Positions 4,076 through 5,379 of a DNA stretch of 5,379 bases are shown one piece after another; the stretch's first letter is position 1; each line of letters starts with the position of its first letter. The notes beneath the pieces are model-generated. The model worked only from the letters and a program-made list of their open reading frames with translations, was not told the DNA's origin and did not search any database. The DNA comes from an uncultured Collinsella sp. GTDB taxonomy: Bacteria; Actinomycetota; Coriobacteriia; Coriobacteriales; Coriobacteriaceae. The translations under genes were made by a program, and so were the position numbers. The DNA is taken from the NCBI GenBank assembly GCA_959020035.1, contig CAUEQX010000120.1, forward strand, positions 1-5,379, in the 5' to 3' direction.

Positions 4076-5379
4076 CGCCGGGATTGTCGATGCTGCGGCC
4101 GCGGCGCGATATAAGGCGCGAGACCTCGCCTAACAACACACCGATCGCCACGCCCACAAGAATCGGCAACTTTGCCATCTCGGCAGGTGAGCTGTTGAGC
4201 GGCACAATCGTAGCGACAATCGAAAGCACAAGTTCCACCACGGGAATCGCGAGCGCTACCGCGAGCACCTTACCCTCAAAGGGCGCACGGAACACGCGCG
4301 GGCGATCGTCGTATGCACGCAGACGCCAAAACGCTGGGAACATTGGGATATAGCTCATGAGCAAAAAGACGACGTTCATTGAGAAGAAAACCCAAAAGAC
4401 GTCGGATCCCTCACCCAGCGGGATCTGAAGCAGCAACACCAGGCTGGCAAAACAGCCGTTAATGAGTGCCGAGCCATTGGGCATGCCGGTCCTCTTGGAC
4501 ACCAGCGCAAAGGGGCGCGGCATGTTGCCGTGACGTGCGGCATAGCTCGCTACGTTGTTGACGCCAAAGCTCCAGCAGATCATGTTGGCAAAGAGCGTCA
4601 CCAAAAAGGCCACGCCCACGATCATTGTCAGCGGGTGGCTGCGCCCCACCATGGCGGCGACCGCGTCCACAATGCCCGAATCGAGCGAAAGCTGTTCGGT
4701 GGGAACCGCGGCTCCAATGCCGATGCCGCAGATGATGTAGATCGCCGCAATGGCAACGCCGCCGGTGATAACCGCCTTGGGGATATCGCGCGACGGGTTT
4801 TTCATCGTGCTGGCAAAGGTCGCGACCACTTCGAAGCCCATATAGTTGAACAGGATAATCGATAGATACGTCAACGAGTTGGTGTCGCCCAAATCTGGAA
4901 TGAAGGTCTTGAGCGACATGTCGTTGGCAAAGCCGTTATTACAGGCAAACCAGATACCGACGATCCCCACCACGGCGGTAATGAGCACCTTGATGACAGC
5001 GCCGCCGTCCATGACCCAATCGGCCTCGGCCACCGGCTGCATTGCCATGACCGTGACGCCCCACACAAAGGCAAGCTCGATGGCAATTCGGACCCCAAGC
5101 GAAAATTCGATGCCCCATACCGCATTGATGACACTGGGGAACATGCAGGCGATACTTGCCACCCACAGTGGAAAGTTGACCCAATAGCACCAGGAGCAGC
5201 GGGCGCCCCAACGGTCGCCCAAGCCCAGGCGAACCCAATCGTACAGACCGCCCTCGGAATCGAACGCCGTACCGAGCTCGGCCACCAACACGACACAGGG
5301 AGGCAAAAACGGAAGGATGAGGAACATCCACCAGAAGAACTGCACGTTACCCATAGCAGATGCCGGAGCGGCCGCCTCG
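4065..5379 (-). CDS. APC-family amino acid permease, glutamate:GABA antiporter type, N-terminus cut
   Basis: About 437 residues are visible; the frame is open to the window edge, and M at 5354 is internal (EAAAPASAMGNVQFFWW). The protein should carry amino acids across the cytoplasmic membrane. I count eleven hydrophobic segments, beginning FFWWMFLILPFLPP and ending at LPILVGVAIGVLLG, so the usual twelve-segment APC protein lacks only TM1 here. Family marks are AELGTAFDSEGGLYDWV after TM2, YWVNFPLW in TM3, FNYMGFEV in TM6, then the loop MKNPSRDIPKAV, and SYIPMFPAFWRLR at the end of TM10. These match the glutamate:GABA antiporter (GadC/YjeM-like) branch. The substrate cannot be assigned, because the TM1 substrate-binding loop is outside the window. 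No decarboxylase gene, which would suggest an acid-resistance role, is present in the visible part. The protein ends in a short basic tail (SRRGRSIDNPGVGA). It faces the small gene tail to tail. Confidence 0.9.
   Translation of the reverse strand, partial: EAAAPASAMGNVQFFWWMFLILPFLPPCVVLVAELGTAFDSEGGLYDWVRLGLGDRWGARCSWCYWVNFPLWVASIACMFPSVINAVWGIEFSLGVRIAIELAFVWGVTVMAMQPVAEADWVMDGGAVIKVLITAVVGIVGIWFACNNGFANDMSLKTFIPDLGDTNSLTYLSIILFNYMGFEVVATFASTMKNPSRDIPKAVITGGVAIAAIYIICGIGIGAAVPTEQLSLDSGIVDAVAAMVGRSHPLTMIVGVAFLVTLFANMICWSFGVNNVASYAARHGNMPRPFALVSKRTGMPNGSALINGCFASLVLLLQIPLGEGSDVFWVFFSMNVVFLLMSYIPMFPAFWRLRAYDDRPRVFRAPFEGKVLAVALAIPVVELVLSIVATIVPLNSSPAEMAKLPILVGVAIGVLLGEVSRLISRRGRSIDNPGVGA

Overview
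The window is GC-rich bacterial chromosome with long, repeat-filled spaces between single genes. Codon choice, good AGGAGG-type ribosome binding sites and the style of the intergenic repeats suggest a high-GC gut actinomycete, most likely Collinsella or another member of the Coriobacteriia. That assignment is inferred from style only; no search was run and there is no rRNA or marker gene to confirm it.

Layout. Positions 1-409 (+) hold the C-terminal end of an ABC exporter subunit, closed by a very strong intrinsic terminator (441-476). Positions 480-1018 contain no convincing gene. They hold a long inverted repeat (534-769) around an AT-rich core and then a cluster of five related motifs around GTCCCCAA (826-971), two of them arranged as a hairpin. 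Positions 1045-2076 (-) encode a complete type I DAHP synthase, the entry enzyme of the shikimate pathway, with a near-consensus promoter at 2131-2159. The divergent spacer to the next gene carries a long perfect palindrome (2208-2275). Positions 2421-3071 (+) encode a GNAT acetyltransferase with an unusual insertion. Positions 3072-3807 are 736 bases of repeats without a credible gene: a hairpin-containing unit present at two sites, a 121-base inverted-repeat element, an orphan terminator-like hairpin, an 11-base tandem repeat and a 23-base phased direct repeat. Positions 3808-3999 (+) encode a 63-residue protein of unknown function with a strong ribosome binding site. Positions 4065-5379 (-) hold most of an APC-family amino acid permease of the glutamate:GABA-antiporter type, cut at its N-terminus by the window edge.

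The genes do not form an operon: orientations alternate (+, -, +, +, -) and each has its own spacing and apparent signals. Drug or lipid export, aromatic biosynthesis, acetyl transfer and amino acid transport share no obvious pathway. The most notable property is the intergenic DNA. Several unrelated families of palindromic or direct repeats sit between five ordinary genes, which suggests a genome colonised by dispersed small repeats, possibly miniature mobile elements or REP-type sequences. I see no defence system, CRISPR array, tRNA, rRNA or intact transposase.
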